Shown: one piece after another, positions 6,901 through 7,329 of the stretch | How positions within the stretch are numbered: the first letter of the stretch is position 1 | Layout of the letters: each line of letters opens with the position of its first letter | Assembly (NCBI GenBank): GCA_003354225.1 | Contig: PIVH01000164.1 | Span: 1 to 7,329, forward strand | DNA from: Globobulimina sp. | Lineage: Eukaryota > Foraminifera > Rotaliida | Reading direction: 5' to 3' | DNA: 7,329 bases | Made by a program: the position numbers and the translations under genes | Notes under the pieces: model-generated | The model's database searches: none | Told to the model about the DNA's origin: nothing | The model's input: only the letters and a program-made list of their open reading frames with translations

Positions 6901-7236
6901 TTTATTAAGTCCCGTAATCTGATTTTTATATTTGTCTAACATCTCCGTTATATAACCTATCAGTGTTTTCACGGCATCTAGATCTTGTTTCAGATATATA
7001 GACGAAGTTTTTAGACAAGCTTTTCTCTCTTCTGGAAATTTCTTTTCTACTTCATCTACAAGTTCTGATCTCTCGATATCGTTATCTTGATCTTCCATTG
7101 AAAAGTTTAAGTTGTCCGATGTTTTCATTACTCCTTGATCAAAAGTTGTTATAGCGTCATCTATATCTTTCATTTTAGTGTCCTCGTCGTTATCTACGTT
7201 ATCTAACTCTTTGACATCGTCAGGTTTATCCGTCAT
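3916..7236 (-). CDS. LINE ORF1 protein: coiled coil, Arg/Ser-rich linker and C-terminal SGNH/esterase-like domain
   Basis: Likely the RNA-binding, particle-forming partner of the retrotransposon (inferred from position and family). About 1,106 aa from the first ATG (7236-7234, purine at -3). The frame is open without any ATG to the right edge, so a longer N-terminus is possible; GTG at 7299 is not a credible eukaryotic start. Regions: acidic residues 1-60; helical stretches at about 60-117 and 214-282, the latter coiled-coil-like; an unrecognised globular region about 327-569 with one CxxC (374-377); an Arg/Ser/Asp-rich linker about 552-739 with internal repeats; and an SGNH-like domain about 860-1084. 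In that domain the GDS serine is at 869, GVMD (931-934) stands where GxND is usual, and AGIH (1060-1063) stands where DxxH is usual. So the serine and histidine are kept, while the block-III Asn and the Asp three residues before the His are not. No CCHC knuckle or RRM is visible. At over 1,100 aa it is far longer than the common 300-500 aa LINE ORF1. It ends TGA, overlapping the ORF2 frame. Confidence 0.88.
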   Translation of the reverse strand: MTDKPDDVKELDNVDNDEDTKMKDIDDAITTFDQGVMKTSDNLNFSMEDQDNDIERSELVDEVEKKFPEERKACLKTSSIYLKQDLDAVKTLIGYITEMLDKYKNQITGLNKTQSDLDHGTELYEAFNNIHALFIEITDKLCGMCYSSMLNVVNLTRFATVNAAFISKNILDQKKTHNFTTNVETMMGSHISDYEFHIAQAQDHDCATESELTSQYGEALKHITNEMNKMKAALDCEIERGQKQYASYITVQKQEEIITNMKARVTENNHEILNLKRKLADHVAKYTSTPSESREEKMEDIDDDKEIILLENDRLASELLLGSHQSDPFAWHYPVDVYIDFLWKRPNQPEDFPFPYDDGILTRSFDHFLKINMCATCGDLELLSNLSQNMSYELYYAVLDEIPIKNYAMYKYKFDALYKSKLYDEWLELRAYCDENWKIFLGKIGSLNNLDILYLSYDKDLGIGYTGSNPQIYYEKIEIQDEYSNSVGLTIREKCIKYIQAYTKAPKFKQVPTEDSFNKTINIWSVYHGKNRDTGYIRDCADKLVKYHVERKMVSFRDEDSREKRIKFFQARDSEGFNPRNTPWKLMDIRPVGDSRHVIDTDHRRLRDVDSRRVIDTDSRRNSAEIDTNRRSRDYDHKFGAQGLSYGIPSGDPRSKSEFINRRAKTFDHQRQQPYDISIEEKAKRIRSLRLDPHPATFDNARGLIRDDRSRQTDRSRQQDGSISRGSSRSSINRAREQVNIDNFPSIGDDLKHLTNIDPSKLRKYQEVRDTMGILYYNRVFKRFLQPEKDKLKDKADYDLDDRHGWLHPARKISGQEPDGRDRTKPKIPDIDKLYITEIRHRDGHTFSGPQGVKSYKFPDFKLYMAGDSTSTGLEEPILETFDESKEWNRNITYLGMKTLGKACVSLRWRHMRNCIPAMIMGDEDVVILKGVMDFTDILVDYIRTQDIDASREQLYKVTDLLKKIIIDINNLNPQCVILISTTQPIQGEDTYVRSIDDPGHFQIAKELEKIATKEIRDFCVKYKIICRNIQLSHALDEAVGDYARNNNVSISRALYQFIAGIHLTRNGKKIFANEIWRELVYGWMEGLYNETIEIPPIHHRSQENY
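5083..5116. repeat. 18-bp tandem repeat in the ORF1 Arg/Ser linker
   Basis: The word ttgacgtgatctatca occurs at 5083-5098 and 5101-5116, a period of 18 bp. It encodes DRSRQT followed by DRSRQQ (residues about 708-719 from the ATG), part of an RS/RD-like basic linker likely to bind RNA or be disordered. Confidence 0.85.
5387..5458. repeat. 48-bp-period repeat in the ORF1 Arg/Ser linker
   Basis: A 24-bp word at 5387-5410 recurs at 5435-5458 with one mismatch (acacg against acatg). It encodes DSRRVIDT and DSRHVIDT inside two 16-residue units (about 594-609 and 610-625 from the ATG). The in-frame period suggests growth of the linker by slippage or unequal exchange. Confidence 0.82.
7188..7206. 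repeat. 19-bp direct repeat, copy near the ORF1 start
   Basis: Identical to 3880-3898 and read in the same codon phase, again as LDNVDN. It begins 27 nt after the first ORF1 ATG. The flanking sequences differ (PDDVKE before it in ORF1, RDNNFT in ORF2), so the match stops at the word. Confidence 0.85.
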
Positions 7237-7329
7237 ATCTGAAATATTGTTCTTAGTGGAAATATGTTTATCATATACCGTATCTCTTTCGTAGGTCACT
7301 CGGCATGAGGTATTTGCCGTATCTACTAA

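Larger units (their letters stand above)
1..7329 (-). mobile_element. Non-LTR (LINE-type) retrotransposon, two intact ORFs, near full length
   Basis: Seen: two long uninterrupted minus-strand frames back to back. The upstream one encodes a coiled-coil, Arg/Ser-rich, SGNH-ended protein. The downstream one encodes an APE-type endonuclease, a reverse transcriptase and a C-terminal CCHC finger. There are no LTRs, integrase, aspartic protease or RNase H. This is the standard plan of two-ORF LINEs that mobilise by target-primed reverse transcription. An ORF1 esterase-like domain is known in CR1/L2-type LINEs, and the ORF2 motifs (YGAQIW after the RT, then C-x2-C-x9-H-x4-C) fit the broad Jockey/CR1/I assemblage; the clade is inferred and needs a tree. 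Neither terminus is proven: the ORF1 frame runs off the right edge, no poly(A) or simple-repeat tail is present at the left edge, and I found no target-site duplication. Intact frames over about 7 kb suggest recent insertion. Confidence 0.93.

Noticed and set aside
7297-7299. GTG as the ORF1 start
   Set aside because: GTG starts are bacterial in style. The first ATG is at 7236-7234, or the frame continues past the edge.

Overview
The window holds one eukaryotic non-LTR (LINE-type) retrotransposon lying on the minus strand. It reads from the right edge (5' side) to the left edge (3' side) and fills essentially all 7,329 bases. The host is an AT-rich eukaryote, roughly one third G+C by eye. The two very long frames have no introns, use the standard stop codons, and carry the LINE pairing of an ORF1 protein with an endonuclease/reverse-transcriptase ORF2. 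I cannot name the host; an AT-rich fungus or protist is a guess from composition only.

Layout in transcription order. ORF1 (7236 down to 3916) encodes about 1,106 aa: an acidic N-terminus, coiled coils, an unrecognised central domain, an Arg/Ser/Asp-rich repeat-bearing linker, and a C-terminal SGNH-hydrolase/esterase-like domain with some catalytic positions altered. Its frame stays open to the right edge, so the 5' end of the element or ORF may lie outside. ORF2 (about 3919 down to 200) encodes about 1,239 aa: a basic His/Lys-rich leader, an APE-type endonuclease, a LINE reverse transcriptase with FADD, a thumb/connection region, a C-terminal CCHC finger, and an Asn/Asp/Gly tail with an 18-bp minisatellite. 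Positions 1-199 are 3' untranslated sequence without a poly(A) or simple-repeat tail.

The two proteins should form the usual LINE ribonucleoprotein: ORF1p binds and packages the RNA, and ORF2p nicks target DNA and primes cDNA synthesis on it. Both frames are uninterrupted, which suggests a young, possibly active copy.

The most interesting points are these. ORF2 has no ATG before the middle of its endonuclease domain; its frame opens inside the end of ORF1, and the two meet as CTGA, with a near-cognate CTG overlapping the ORF1 TGA stop. An identical 19-bp sequence encoding LDNVDN sits just inside the starts of both ORFs. The hexamer ATYACG is strongly enriched on the coding strand, in all three codon phases. 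ORF1 is unusually large and carries a divergent SGNH domain.
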